Source of the DNA: JAKAXG01 sp035702985
Lineage (GTDB): Bacteria > Actinomycetota > Acidimicrobiia > Acidimicrobiales > Palsa-688
Direction of reading: 5' to 3'
NCBI GenBank assembly: GCA_035702985.1
Contig: DASSZD010000080.1
Span: forward strand, 20,628 to 84,627
DNA length: 64,000 nt
The position numbers were made by a program, and so were the translations under genes. The notes under the pieces are model-generated. The model saw only the letters and a program-made list of their open reading frames with translations. It searched no databases and was not told where the DNA came from. Positions 25,898-34,440 of this stretch are shown one piece after another. The number at the start of each line of letters is the position of its first letter. Positions within the stretch are counted from its first letter, which is position 1.

Positions 25898-26783
25898 TCG
25901 GCTGGTCCGCGCCGCCGGGGTGATACCGCTGGTCGCCGCCCTGGCCGGGCTGAGCGGCTGCAGCACCCCGCTCCCCCCGGGGGTGGCCACGGCGCCGGTG
26001 CTGCGGGTCGTCACCGGGCTGTACCCCCTGGCCCGGGCGGCCACCCTGATCGGCCAGGACAAGGTGTCGGTCACCGACGTGGTGCCGGCCGGCGCCAACC
26101 CGTTCGGGTACCGGCTCGGCCCCGCCCAGGTGGCTGCCGTCCACCGGGCCGGCCTGGCCGTCGAGATCGGCGGGGGGTTCCAGCCGTCGTTCGAGTCGGC
26201 CGCGGCCGGCGCCCGGGCGGTCGCCGTTCTCGGCCCGGCCGGCTCCGGCGCCACCGGCCGGCCCGGCGGCTACGTGTGGCTGGACCCGGCCTCGATGGGC
26301 CGGGCCGTGACCGCCCTGGCGGCGGCCATGGAGCACGCCGATCCGGGCGCCACGGCCCTGTACCGGCGCAACGCCGCCTCCCTCCAGGCCCAGATCTCCT
26401 CCCTGGGCATCGACTACTCCAGCACGCTGGCCACCTGCCCTGATCCCACCCTGATCGGGCCGGACGGCGCGTTCGGCGCCATGGCCGGCTCCTACGGCCT
26501 GAGGTTCATGGCCGTCGGGGCCCGGCCGTCGCCGGCCGCCACGGCGGCGGCCGTGGCCGCCCTGCGGGGACCCGGCCCGGCCGCCGTGGTGGCCGAACCG
26601 TGGGTGGACAATTCGGGGGTGGCGGCGGTGGCCGCCACCGCCTCGGCCCGGGTCCACCAGCTGGACACGCTGGCCGGCGCCCCGAGTGGCGGCTGGCCCC
26701 CCGGAGCTGATTACTTCTCGCTCATGGAACAGAACCTGGGCACGCTCAGCGGGGCGCTCGGCTGCGCCACCCAGAGCCGGTGA
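25884..26783 (+). CDS. ZnuA/TroA-like lipoprotein with altered metal site
   Basis: This 299-residue lipoprotein has a signal peptide and lipobox LSGC (Cys26). The sequence follows the cluster-9 metal-binding protein pattern: VVTGLYPLARAATLIG, VVPAGANPFGYRLGP where ZnuA has the DPHxYEPxP motif, and GGYVWLDPASM where ZnuA has HxWLDP. Both expected metal-ligand His are replaced (Phe and Tyr), and no His-rich loop is present, so classical zinc or manganese binding is doubtful. No ABC permease or ATPase gene is adjacent. The GTG start overlaps the deacetylase stop by 14 nt. A structural or different ligand-binding role in the envelope operon is inferred. Confidence 0.65.
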   Translation: MSISDRLVRAAGVIPLVAALAGLSGCSTPLPPGVATAPVLRVVTGLYPLARAATLIGQDKVSVTDVVPAGANPFGYRLGPAQVAAVHRAGLAVEIGGGFQPSFESAAAGARAVAVLGPAGSGATGRPGGYVWLDPASMGRAVTALAAAMEHADPGATALYRRNAASLQAQISSLGIDYSSTLATCPDPTLIGPDGAFGAMAGSYGLRFMAVGARPSPAATAAAVAALRGPGPAAVVAEPWVDNSGVAAVAATASARVHQLDTLAGAPSGGWPPGADYFSLMEQNLGTLSGALGCATQSR

Positions 26784-27613
26784 CGGCCACGGACGCCGGG
26801 GCGGGACCGCTGGCCCCGGTGGCCGGCTGGGGCTTCCCGGCCAGCGCCGCCTGGTGCGCCGCCGCCGGCGGGGACGTGGTGGTGCGCCACCTGGTCGGCC
26901 CGGCGGACCGGGCCTACCCGTGGGCGTCGGTGACCAAGGTGCTGAGCGCGCTGGCCATGTGGGTGGCGGTCGAGGAGGGCACCGTGTCCTGGGACGACCC
27001 GGCCGGCCCGGAGGGGTCCACACTGCGCCACCTGCTGGCCCACGCCTCGGGTCTGGCCCCCGACGGCGACACCGTGCTGGCCCCTCCCGGGCGGCGCCGC
27101 ATCTACTCCAACCGGGGCATCGAGGTGGCCGCCGACCATCTGGCCGGGGCCGCCGGGATGCCGTTCGGGGACTACCTCCGGGAGGCGGTGCTGGGCCCGC
27201 TGGGCATGGGCGGCACCGAACTGACCGGATCCCCGGCGGCCGGGGGCCGCGGGCCGCTGCGCGACCTGCTGGCCCTGGCCGGCGAGCTGCTGCGGCCCAG
27301 CCTGGTCGATCCGGCCACGGTGGCGGAGGCCACGACGGTGGCCTTCCCCGGCCTGGCCGGGGTGCTGCCCGGTTTCGGCCGCCAGCCGACCAACGACTGG
27401 GGGCTGGGCGTGGAGATCCGCGACCACAAGCAGCCGCACTGGACCGGTGCGGCCAACTCGCCCCGCACCTTCGGTCACTTCGGCCAGTCCGGATCCATGC
27501 TGTGGGTCGACCCCGACGCCGGGCGGGCCCTGGTGTCGCTGGCCGACCGGCCGTTCGGGCCGTGGGCGGCGGCCGCCTGGCCCCCGCTGTCCGACGCCGT
27601 CCTCGAGGCCTGA
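26780..27613 (+). CDS. Serine hydrolase of the class C beta-lactamase family
   Basis: This 277-residue protein has the AmpC/EstB-type motifs: the nucleophile in WASVTK (SxxK, near residue 52), YSNRG (YxN, near 113), and FGHFGQSGS in place of the KTG box. Members hydrolyse beta-lactams, D-Ala peptides or esters. It lacks any signal peptide or membrane segment, so it should act in the cytoplasm, and it is shorter than exported AmpC (about 360). The GTG start overlaps the upstream lipoprotein stop by 4 nt. It is the last gene of the envelope operon and ends 10 bp from the convergent AhpD-like gene. Confidence 0.78.
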   Translation: MTATDAGAGPLAPVAGWGFPASAAWCAAAGGDVVVRHLVGPADRAYPWASVTKVLSALAMWVAVEEGTVSWDDPAGPEGSTLRHLLAHASGLAPDGDTVLAPPGRRRIYSNRGIEVAADHLAGAAGMPFGDYLREAVLGPLGMGGTELTGSPAAGGRGPLRDLLALAGELLRPSLVDPATVAEATTVAFPGLAGVLPGFGRQPTNDWGLGVEIRDHKQPHWTGAANSPRTFGHFGQSGSMLWVDPDAGRALVSLADRPFGPWAAAAWPPLSDAVLEA

Positions 27614-27623
27614 ACCGGGCCGG

Positions 27624-27974
27624 TCAGGACTCCTCGGCCAGCACCATCTCCTTGAAGGCGGCCAGAGCCCGGGGTCCCCACACGGTCGCCGGGCCGCCGT
27701 TCAACACGATGGCCACCCCGACCGCCTCGGCCACCTCCTCCTCGGTGGCGTCGTGGCGGGCGGCGCCCCGGGCGTGGGCGGCGATGCAGCCGTCGCACTG
27801 GCGGGTCACGGCCACGGCCAGGGCGATCAACTCCTTGGTCTTGGCGGGCAGGGCGCCGTCGGCCAGAGCGGCCCTCTGCATGCTGGCGTACGCCCCGATG
27901 ACGTCGGGGATCTGCTCCCGCAGGTCGCGCGCCGGCTGGCGCAGCTCGCCCAGCACCTCGTTGGGATGGATCAT
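27624..27974 (-). CDS. Carboxymuconolactone decarboxylase / AhpD-like protein
   Basis: A 116-residue all-helical protein of the CMD/AhpD family. The redox motif CDGCIAAH (CxxC followed by His) near residue 59 and the preceding TKELIALAVAVTRQ are diagnostic of the AhpD-type alkylhydroperoxidase subfamily, which gives electrons to peroxide-reducing enzymes. No ahpC is nearby. The ATG at 27974 is supported by AGGAG 7 nt upstream; a longer in-frame extension to 28013 has no such support. It diverges from the cyclic-nucleotide-binding protein. Confidence 0.85.
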   Translation of the reverse strand: MIHPNEVLGELRQPARDLREQIPDVIGAYASMQRAALADGALPAKTKELIALAVAVTRQCDGCIAAHARGAARHDATEEEVAEAVGVAIVLNGGPATVWGPRALAAFKEMVLAEES

Positions 27975-28090
27975 GGCTCGGCTCCTTTGCCTCGGTTCCG
28001 CTGTGCCGTGCACGGCCCACCGGGCATTGTCGTCGCTCGGCCGGACTGATACACGGATGCTAGGAATCGTCCCGATATGCGGCTTTCCGC

Positions 28091-28096
28091 TATCGT
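28091..28096 (+). promoter_or_regulatory. -10 box of the cyclic-nucleotide-binding gene (TATCGT)
   Basis: TATCGT with the 6 nt spacer CCGCAC leads into the ATG at 28103. There is no Shine-Dalgarno sequence. Confidence 0.6.
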
Positions 28097-28102
28097 CCGC
28101 AC

Positions 28103-28552
28103 ATGGCCAACCGGCTGCGCACCGAAGAGAAGGTCGAGATCCTCGGCCGACTGCCCCTGTTCGAGAACTGCACGGGCCGGGAGCTGGGCGAGATCGCCGC
28201 GATCATGGTCGAGACGGCCAAGCCGGCCGGTTCGTTCCTCACCCGTGAGGGCCAGGACGGCGGCATCATGTTCGTGATCGTCGAGGGGGAGGCGGAGGTC
28301 CTGGCCGGCGAGGACCAGCCGGCCGCAGCCCGCACCATCGGGCACCTCCGCACCGGTGACGTGGTCGGCGAGCTGTCGCTGATCGACGGCAAGGCCCGCT
28401 CGGCCAGCGTGCGGGCCACCACCCCGGTCCGGCTGCTCGAGATCGTCTCCGACGACTTCTACCAGCTGGTCCAGCGGTCCCCCAGCTTCGTCATGAGCCT
28501 GCTCAAGGCGCTGTCCATCCGGGTCCGGGAGATGGACCTGCTGACCAGCTGA
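28103..28552 (+). CDS. Single-domain cyclic-nucleotide-binding protein
   Basis: This 149-residue protein consists of one cNMP-binding beta-barrel domain: LGRLPLFENCTGRELGEIA, MFVIVEGEAEVL, the phosphate-binding cassette region TGDVVGELSLIDGKARSASVRA, and a C-terminal helix LKALSIRVREMD. The cassette has GELSLIDGKARSA, matching the GE-x-L-x-x-x-x-R-x-A pattern, so cAMP or cGMP binding is plausible. No DNA-binding, kinase or transport domain is attached, so it may act by protein interaction. It sits between the AhpD-like gene and mceG. Confidence 0.82.
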   Translation: MANRLRTEEKVEILGRLPLFENCTGRELGEIAAIMVETAKPAGSFLTREGQDGGIMFVIVEGEAEVLAGEDQPAAARTIGHLRTGDVVGELSLIDGKARSASVRATTPVRLLEIVSDDFYQLVQRSPSFVMSLLKALSIRVREMDLLTS

Positions 28553-28615
28553 TCGGACCGCCCGCAGGCCGCCGGCCGCCACCGGCTCCCGGCCGGGTGA
28601 CCGGGCCGCGGCGGC

Positions 28616-29779
28616 CTACGAACCGTTGCGCTGGCGGAACAGGGCTTCTTCCCGCTCCAGCTCCCGCAGCTCGGCCTCGTCCAGGTGGTCCATCTCGCCG
28701 GTGTCGGCCGGCGGGGCCTGCTGGACCTTGGGGAGCCTGGCGGTGGTGTCGACCCCGTCCCGACGGCCCCGGTTGCGGCCCGCGTCGCCGTCGCCGTCGA
28801 CCTCGGCGGCCGGCAGCCGCTCGGTGACCGGCTCCGCGCCCGGGGCCCGCCGGGGGCGGGCCGGGGCGGCGCCGGCCCCAGGGGCGGGCGGGGCGGGCGC
28901 CGCCATCGGGGCCCGGCCCTCGTCGGCCAGGAGGGCCTCCACGTCGGCCTCGCCGCGGGCGGCGTCGATCATCTCGTCCATGCCGATCGGCCCCACGCTG
29001 CTGCCGGCCAGGAACTGCTTGACCAGGGCCCGGTCGCTCACGAACATCTCCTCGGCCGGCCCGAAGCGCACCAGGCTGGACCGGTACAGCATGCCGATGT
29101 AGTCGGCGGTGCGCTTCACCGAGTCGATGTTGTGGGTGATGATGAAGAAGGTGCAGCCGGTCTCCCGCTGCACGGACTTCACCAGCTCGTCCAGGTAGGC
29201 CACCCGCACCGGGTCCAGGCCGGAGTCCGGCTCGTCGAAGAACACGATCTCCGGGTCGAGGATCAGGGCCCGGGCCAGGCCGGCCCGCTTGCGCATGCCC
29301 CCCGAGATCTCGCCCGGGAGCTTCTTGAGGTGGGCGACCATGCCGACCATCTCGGCCTTCTCCATCACCAGCGCCTTGATCTCCCGCTCGGAGCGGCTGG
29401 TGTGCTCGCGCAGGGGGAAGGCGATGTTGTCGAAGATGTCCATGGACCCGAACAGGGCGCCGTCCTGGAACAGGACCCCGAACTTGCGGCGGATCCTGAG
29501 CATCTCCTTGTGGCGGATCCCGACGATGGGTTCGCCGTCGATGTAGATCTGCCCCTCCTCGGGCCGCAGCAGCCCGATGATGTTCTTCAGCAGGACCGAC
29601 TTGCCGGTACCCGACGGGCCGAGGACGGCAGAAATCCTGCCGCGCGGGACGTCGAACGAGAGGTTCTTGAGCACGGTATGGGTACCGAACCTCTTGGTGA
29701 CACCCCTGAGCGCGATAACCGCGTCACCTCCGGCAGGAGGGGCCATCTCGGTTGCCGTATCGGTATACGTCGTGCTCAC
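28616..29779 (-). CDS. mceG: MceG-like ATPase of the Mce lipid importer
   Basis: This 387-residue ATPase is an MlaF/MceG protein that powers Mce-type lipid uptake. The ABC domain (about 20-265) has Walker A GPSGTGKS, the signature SGGMRKRAGLARAL typical of MlaF/Mkl rather than LSGGQ, Walker B IVFFDEPDSGLDP and the THNID switch. The extra C-terminal 120 residues are Pro/Ala- and Arg-rich and end in a charged helix (ELREEL-type EAELRELEREEALF), longer than MlaF and like mycobacterial MceG. The GTG has AGAGGAA just upstream. Unlike in mycobacteria, it lies next to and divergent from its mce operon. Confidence 0.9.
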   Translation of the reverse strand: MSTTYTDTATEMAPPAGGDAVIALRGVTKRFGTHTVLKNLSFDVPRGRISAVLGPSGTGKSVLLKNIIGLLRPEEGQIYIDGEPIVGIRHKEMLRIRRKFGVLFQDGALFGSMDIFDNIAFPLREHTSRSEREIKALVMEKAEMVGMVAHLKKLPGEISGGMRKRAGLARALILDPEIVFFDEPDSGLDPVRVAYLDELVKSVQRETGCTFFIITHNIDSVKRTADYIGMLYRSSLVRFGPAEEMFVSDRALVKQFLAGSSVGPIGMDEMIDAARGEADVEALLADEGRAPMAAPAPPAPGAGAAPARPRRAPGAEPVTERLPAAEVDGDGDAGRNRGRRDGVDTTARLPKVQQAPPADTGEMDHLDEAELRELEREEALFRQRNGS

Positions 29780-30056
29780 CCGGTTCCTCTTCTTCCCCCC
29801 GGCAGGGGCTTGCTATCCGGAATCTGCGCCGTTTCGCCGGGACCGTGCCCTGCCTAGGCAGGAACGAGCGGCGCTCATGGTCAAGATACTTCGTGTCCCC
29901 CCCATGTTCCTGCCCGTCCCTTCCATCCCGTTCGGCCCCGTCCCTCGAGGAGTTTGATGTGACCCCGGTCATGTGCTTGTCTTTCCACGGTGGGCCCAAA
30001 TGGCGTGAGGCGCCCAGAACATACATTCCCGACATTTGTGCAGAGGCGGCCTGCAA
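29780..30056. promoter_or_regulatory. Divergent control region between mceG and the mce operon
   Basis: This 277 bp gap has no supported gene. It contains the perfect 14 bp palindrome CCTGCCTAGGCAGG at 29849-29862, a plausible operator, and a TACATT box at 30022-30027 about 30 nt before the first permease start. No clear -35 is seen in either direction. Confidence 0.4.
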
Positions 30057-30947
30057 GTGACAGCAGTTGACGAACAGGTCAACCCCTCTCCAACTCCTCC
30101 GATCGAACGGGTCAGGACCACCGAGCGGGCCGCCCAGGCGCTCCAGGACGGTGTAGGGACCCTCGGCGAGTCGGCCACCGGGGCGGTCCAGTCGTTCGGC
30201 GGCCTGGTGGCGCTGGTCCTCGACACGGTGATCGCCACCTTCGATGCCATCATCCACCGGAGGTTCTCCTACACCGAGTTCTTCGACCAGGCGTGGTTCC
30301 TGGTCTCGGTGTCGCTGCTGCCCACCCTGCTGATCGCCCTCCCCTTCGGCCTGGTGCTGGTCCTCGAGGTGGGCAGCCTGGCCAACCAGATCGGGGCCCC
30401 GTCGTTCGTGGGCGCGGTGGACGCCGTGGGCACGGTGCGGGAGGCGGCGCCGATCATCGTGGCCATCGTGCTGGCCGGGGCGGGCGGATCGGCGGTCTGC
30501 GCCGATCTCGGGGCCCGCACCATCCGCGACGAGATCGCCGCCATGCAGGTGATGGGCATGGACGAGGTGGAGCGCCTGGTCGCCCCCCGCATGTTCGCCA
30601 TGGTGGTGGTGTCTGTGCTCCTCAACGGCATCGTCGCCATGGCCGGGATCATCTCCGGCTACGTGGCCGACGTCACCGTCCTGCACGGCGCGGCCGGGGG
30701 CTTCCTCAACTCGTTCACCACCTTCGCCCAGCCCCAGGACATCATCGAATCGGAGCTCAAGGCGGTCGTGTTCGGCGTGCTCGCCGCCATCGTGGCCTCG
30801 TACAAGGGCCTCAACGTCAAGAAGGGCCCGGCCGGCGTCGGCGAAGCGGTCAACCAGTCGGTGGTGGTGACAGGAGTGGCGCTGTTCGTGGTGAACCTGA
30901 TTCTCACCGAGATCTTCCTCGTCCTCGTCCCGCCCCCCTTCGTATGA
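30057..30947 (+). CDS. yrbEA: YrbE-type MlaE-family permease A of the Mce importer
   Basis: This 296-residue membrane protein pairs with the next gene as the permease of the Mce transporter. After a hydrophilic N-terminus of about 50 residues come five to six membrane helices. The MlaE core is recognisable in FDQAWFLVSVSLLPTLLIALPFG, GTVREAAPIIVAIVLAGAGGSAVCADLGA and the coupling-helix motif RDEIAAMQVMGMDEVERLVAPR that contacts MceG. GTG 30057 is chosen; TTG 30036 in frame is an alternative and neither has a good Shine-Dalgarno. It is the first gene of a long operon running to about 41.9 kb. Confidence 0.9.
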   Translation: MTAVDEQVNPSPTPPIERVRTTERAAQALQDGVGTLGESATGAVQSFGGLVALVLDTVIATFDAIIHRRFSYTEFFDQAWFLVSVSLLPTLLIALPFGLVLVLEVGSLANQIGAPSFVGAVDAVGTVREAAPIIVAIVLAGAGGSAVCADLGARTIRDEIAAMQVMGMDEVERLVAPRMFAMVVVSVLLNGIVAMAGIISGYVADVTVLHGAAGGFLNSFTTFAQPQDIIESELKAVVFGVLAAIVASYKGLNVKKGPAGVGEAVNQSVVVTGVALFVVNLILTEIFLVLVPPPFV

Positions 30948-30960
30948 CCGGAACGCGCTG

Positions 30961-31821
30961 ATGACCGCCCCCGCCTCCCTGCTCAGAACCACCCGGGCCC
31001 GCACCTCCCGGGTCACCGCCGGCGCGCTCGCCCAGGTGGTGATGTTCGGGGACCTGCTGCTGTTCGTCGTACAGGCCGTCGGGAGCATCCCGCTGGTGAT
31101 ACGCCGCTACCGCCACGAGTACACCCGGCTCATCGGCGAGGTCACCTTCGGCAGCCGCATCCTGGCCATCGTGGCGTCGACGGTGGTCGTGGCCGGCCTG
31201 CTGTCGGCGGTGGTCGGCGTCCAGCTGGCGCTGGAGGGCTACCAGGCGCTCGACATCATCGGGCTGGGCCCGCTGGCCGGCTACCTCTCGGCCTTCGCCA
31301 ACACGAGAGAGCTGACCCCGCTGCTGACCGCCTTCGGGCTGGCCGCCCAGATGGGGTGCCGCTTCACGTCGGAGCTCGGGGCCATGCGCGTCACCGACGA
31401 GATCGACGCTCTCGAGGTGATGAGCGTCCCGTCGCTGGCCTACCTGGTGACAACCCGCATCATGGCTGCGCTGACCGTCGCCGTCCCGCTCTACCTGGCC
31501 GCTCTGGCCGGCTCCTACCTGGCCACGCAGGTGACCGTGGTGGCCGTCGGCCACCAGGGGGCGGGCACCTACCAGCACTACTTCCACGAGTTCCTGACCG
31601 GCCGGGACATCCTGCTGTCGGTGGTCAAGGTGGTGGTGTTCGCCATCCTGATCACGTCCATCCACTGCTACTACGGCTACAACGCCGGGGGCGGACCGGA
31701 GGGGGTGGGCAAGGCGGCCGGCCGGGCCATCCGGGCCAGCGTGGTGTCCATCGCCTTCGCCGACATGTTGATGACGATCCTCTTCTGGGGGACCTCGAGC
31801 GGGATCAAGATCTCAGGTTGA
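30961..31821 (+). CDS. yrbEB: YrbE-type MlaE-family permease B of the Mce importer
   Basis: The 286-residue partner permease starts 13 bp after the first. Conserved parts are IRRYRHEYTRLIGEVTFGSRILAI, LTPLLTAFGLAAQMGCRFTSELGAMRVTDEIDALEVMSV with the coupling-helix EIDALEVM, and SVVKVVVFAILITSIHCYYG. With permease A it forms the membrane heterodimer that receives lipid from the Mce hexamer. The helix count is about five to six. The downstream mceA ATG follows after 10 bp with GGAG upstream. Confidence 0.92.
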   Translation: MTAPASLLRTTRARTSRVTAGALAQVVMFGDLLLFVVQAVGSIPLVIRRYRHEYTRLIGEVTFGSRILAIVASTVVVAGLLSAVVGVQLALEGYQALDIIGLGPLAGYLSAFANTRELTPLLTAFGLAAQMGCRFTSELGAMRVTDEIDALEVMSVPSLAYLVTTRIMAALTVAVPLYLAALAGSYLATQVTVVAVGHQGAGTYQHYFHEFLTGRDILLSVVKVVVFAILITSIHCYYGYNAGGGPEGVGKAAGRAIRASVVSIAFADMLMTILFWGTSSGIKISG

Positions 31822-31831
31822 GGAGCCGGGC

Positions 31832-33325
31832 ATGACCACCATCACCGCCGAGCGACCCACCCCCTCGCCCGGGCCGCCGCCGGCCCGCAGCCGCTTCAGC
31901 CTGGAGGCGCTGCGGGAGTCCAAGCCGGCCCGGGCCGTTCTCGGAGTCATCCTGGCTGCGGTGGTCGCCGGGGTGATCTACGTGATCGTCCTCGCTTTCA
32001 CCGGACACTTCACCAACGTGGTGAGGATCAACGCCCAGCTGCCGCAGGGCAGCAACGCCGTCCCCGTCGACGCCCCGGTCGAGTACCGCAACGTGACGGT
32101 CGGCAAGATCGGCTCGGAGACGCCCGGGCCCAACGGCCGGGTCCGGGTGCAGTTCCTCATCTATCCCAAGAACCTGCCCAGCATCCCCAAGGGGGTGCAG
32201 GCCCAGGTCTCGCCGCTGTCCATCTTCGGCAACCAGTACGTGGACCTGGTCCCTCCCGCCCGTTCGGCCGCCGGCCACCTGCAGCGCGGCGACTTCGTGG
32301 CCGCCTTCGGGGGCGCCCCCTCCACCTCGCTGCAAGGGACGGTCACCCAGCTGTACAACCTGCTGCACGCCGTCCACCCCGCCGACCTGGACACCGCCCT
32401 CACCGCCTTCGCCACCGCCCTCAACGGCGAGGGGCGGGCCCTGGGGCGGACCCTGGCCGGCACCTCCAACTATCTCGGCCAGGCGGTGGTACCCAACCTG
32501 CCGACCATCAAGTCCGACATCCAGCTCCTGGCCCCGGCCAGCGGGGACCTCAGCCAGGCGGCCCCGAACCTGCTCGGGACCCTGGCCAACTCCACCGTCA
32601 CGGCCCGGACCCTCACCTCCCAGGAAGCGGCCCTCCACCAGTTCCTGACCGCCGGCACGGGCGCCGTCGGCCAGCTGGCCGGGGTGCTGGAGCAGGTCCA
32701 GACGTCTCTGCCGTCGCTCATCAACGAGTCGGCCCCGCTGCTGGCCGACGTCACGCAGAGCCCCACCGAGCTGTCGCAGACCCTCAGCGGCCTGACCCAG
32801 TTCGCCGCGGCGGTCGCCGCCAACGAATCGCACGGCCCGTTCCTGTCGGTCAACGCCAACCTGCCGGTGGCCGACATCAGCGCCGGCGTCAACGCCGCCC
32901 TCGGCTACAACAACCCGGCGTCGATCACCCAGGCGCTCGGATCGTTGGTGAACCCGCCCACCTACACCTCGGCCAACTGCCCCGAGTACCCCGGCGAGAC
33001 CAACCCCTACTGCGGCGTGGGCGGCAGTCCCGACGCCCAGCCCATAGCCGGGGCCTCCGTCCCGGCCAGCGCCGTGACCCCGCCCCCGTCGCCGCCGGCC
33101 ACCGGGTCGGGGGGCGGCTCCAGCCGGGCGGCGGCCTCCGCCGGGCCGGGCACCACGCCCACGGCGGACATGGCCTACACCGCCTCGAGCTCGCCCTACG
33201 CGGCCGAGTTGCAGGCCGCCCAGGCCATCGCCGCCGCCCTCAACGGCGGCCGGGCCCCCGCCTCGCCGGGCGTGGCGTCGGTGGTCCTGCTCCCCCTCCT
33301 GTCGTCCATCACGGCCCGGGCGTGA
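31832..33325 (+). CDS. mceA: Mce-family protein A
   Basis: This 497-residue protein is the first of six Mce proteins that form a lipid-conducting hexamer across the envelope. A cytoplasmic N-terminus (1-33) is followed by a membrane helix (about 34-57) and the Mce/MlaD domain (about 62-145; NAVPVDAPVEYRNVTVGKI). A long helical needle region with Gln/Leu/Asn-rich heptads runs to about 370. The C-terminal 110 residues are Pro/Ser/Ala/Gly-rich and probably disordered. One Cys pair is present near 385-395. ATG 31832 has GAGGAGCC upstream. Confidence 0.9.
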   Translation: MTTITAERPTPSPGPPPARSRFSLEALRESKPARAVLGVILAAVVAGVIYVIVLAFTGHFTNVVRINAQLPQGSNAVPVDAPVEYRNVTVGKIGSETPGPNGRVRVQFLIYPKNLPSIPKGVQAQVSPLSIFGNQYVDLVPPARSAAGHLQRGDFVAAFGGAPSTSLQGTVTQLYNLLHAVHPADLDTALTAFATALNGEGRALGRTLAGTSNYLGQAVVPNLPTIKSDIQLLAPASGDLSQAAPNLLGTLANSTVTARTLTSQEAALHQFLTAGTGAVGQLAGVLEQVQTSLPSLINESAPLLADVTQSPTELSQTLSGLTQFAAAVAANESHGPFLSVNANLPVADISAGVNAALGYNNPASITQALGSLVNPPTYTSANCPEYPGETNPYCGVGGSPDAQPIAGASVPASAVTPPPSPPATGSGGGSSRAAASAGPGTTPTADMAYTASSSPYAAELQAAQAIAAALNGGRAPASPGVASVVLLPLLSSITARA

Positions 33326-33329
33326 CGTC

Positions 33330-34403
33330 ATGAACAGCAAGGTTCGCTCCGATCTGATCAAGCTGACCATCTTCTTCGTGGTGGCGTCGCTGATCACCGT
33401 CAGCGTCATCGCCACCCTTCTGGACCTGAAGCTCGGTCAGCCCCAGACCTCGTACCACGCCGTCTTCACCAACGCCTCCGGGCTCCAGGCCGGCGACACG
33501 GTCCGAATCGCCGGTGTCGAGGTGGGCAAGGTCAACGGGGTGTCCCTCACCAGGGACAACCAGGTGCGGGTGGATTTCACGGTGGCCTCCTCGGACCACC
33601 TGACGACCCACGCCCTGGCCTCCATACAGTTCGAGAACCTGCTGGGACAGCGCTACCTGCAGGTCGCCCAGGGCCGTCCGGGAGGGGCGCCGCTGCACTC
33701 GGGGGCCACCCTCCCCGAGACCAACACCAAGCCCGGTCTGGACCTGACCACCGTGTTCACCGGGTTCCAGCCCCTGCTGGCCGCCCTCAACCCCACCCAG
33801 GTCAACCAGCTCACCGGATCCATCATCGCCGTCTTGCAGGGAGAGTCGGGCGCGGTGGGGAATCTCATAAACCAGACCGCATCACTTACATCGAACCTGG
33901 CTTCGCGCCAGGCCCTGATCACCCAGATCTTGGACAACCTCACCCCGCTCCTCACCAACGTCAATCACAACGACACCCAGCTGAGCTCGCTCATCGACGG
34001 CCTCAACACCCTCGTGACCGGGCTGGCCGGGCAGCGCCAGCAGATCGGCGCCGCGGTGAGCGGCCTGAGCACCCTGACGACCAACACGTCCAACCTGCTC
34101 AACAACGTGCAGCCCACCCTGGACCAGGATCTGGGCGGCCTGCGTGACGCCACCGGCGTGCTGCTGGCCAACCAGTCGCAGCTCGACTCGGTGATCAAGA
34201 ACCTGCCCGGGCTGTTCAACGCCCTGGACAAGGCGTCCAGCTCCGGCAGCTACCTCTCGGTCTACATCTGCGACCTCACCATCCAGACCAGCGGGCCCAT
34301 CAGCGTCAAGCTGTCGCCCGGGGTGCCGCAGAGCCCGGCCATCAGCGTGCCCACCGGGCTGGTCGGCAACCAGGCGGTCCACACCAGGGTGTGCCAGTCG
34401 TGA
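33330..34403 (+). CDS. mceB: Mce-family protein B
   Basis: A 357-residue Mce protein. The N-terminal membrane anchor is at about 10-32 (LTIFFVVASLITVSVIATL). The Mce domain is at about 38-120, with LQAGDTVRIAGVEVGKVNGVSL and the FENLLGQRYLQV end. A long alpha-helical tail follows, repeatedly of the form LTSNLASRQALITQILDNL, typical of the coiled helical barrel. The C-terminus has two Cys (YICDLTI and HTRVCQS) likely forming a disulfide. The ATG lies 4 bp after the mceA stop. Confidence 0.92.
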   Translation: MNSKVRSDLIKLTIFFVVASLITVSVIATLLDLKLGQPQTSYHAVFTNASGLQAGDTVRIAGVEVGKVNGVSLTRDNQVRVDFTVASSDHLTTHALASIQFENLLGQRYLQVAQGRPGGAPLHSGATLPETNTKPGLDLTTVFTGFQPLLAALNPTQVNQLTGSIIAVLQGESGAVGNLINQTASLTSNLASRQALITQILDNLTPLLTNVNHNDTQLSSLIDGLNTLVTGLAGQRQQIGAAVSGLSTLTTNTSNLLNNVQPTLDQDLGGLRDATGVLLANQSQLDSVIKNLPGLFNALDKASSSGSYLSVYICDLTIQTSGPISVKLSPGVPQSPAISVPTGLVGNQAVHTRVCQS

Positions 34404-34440
34404 GCGGGCCGCGGCCGGCGGCCGCCACCCCCGGCAGGCG

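Noticed and set aside
25884..26783. Functional zinc ABC transporter locus
   Set aside because: No permease or ATPase gene is adjacent and the two diagnostic metal-ligand histidines are missing.
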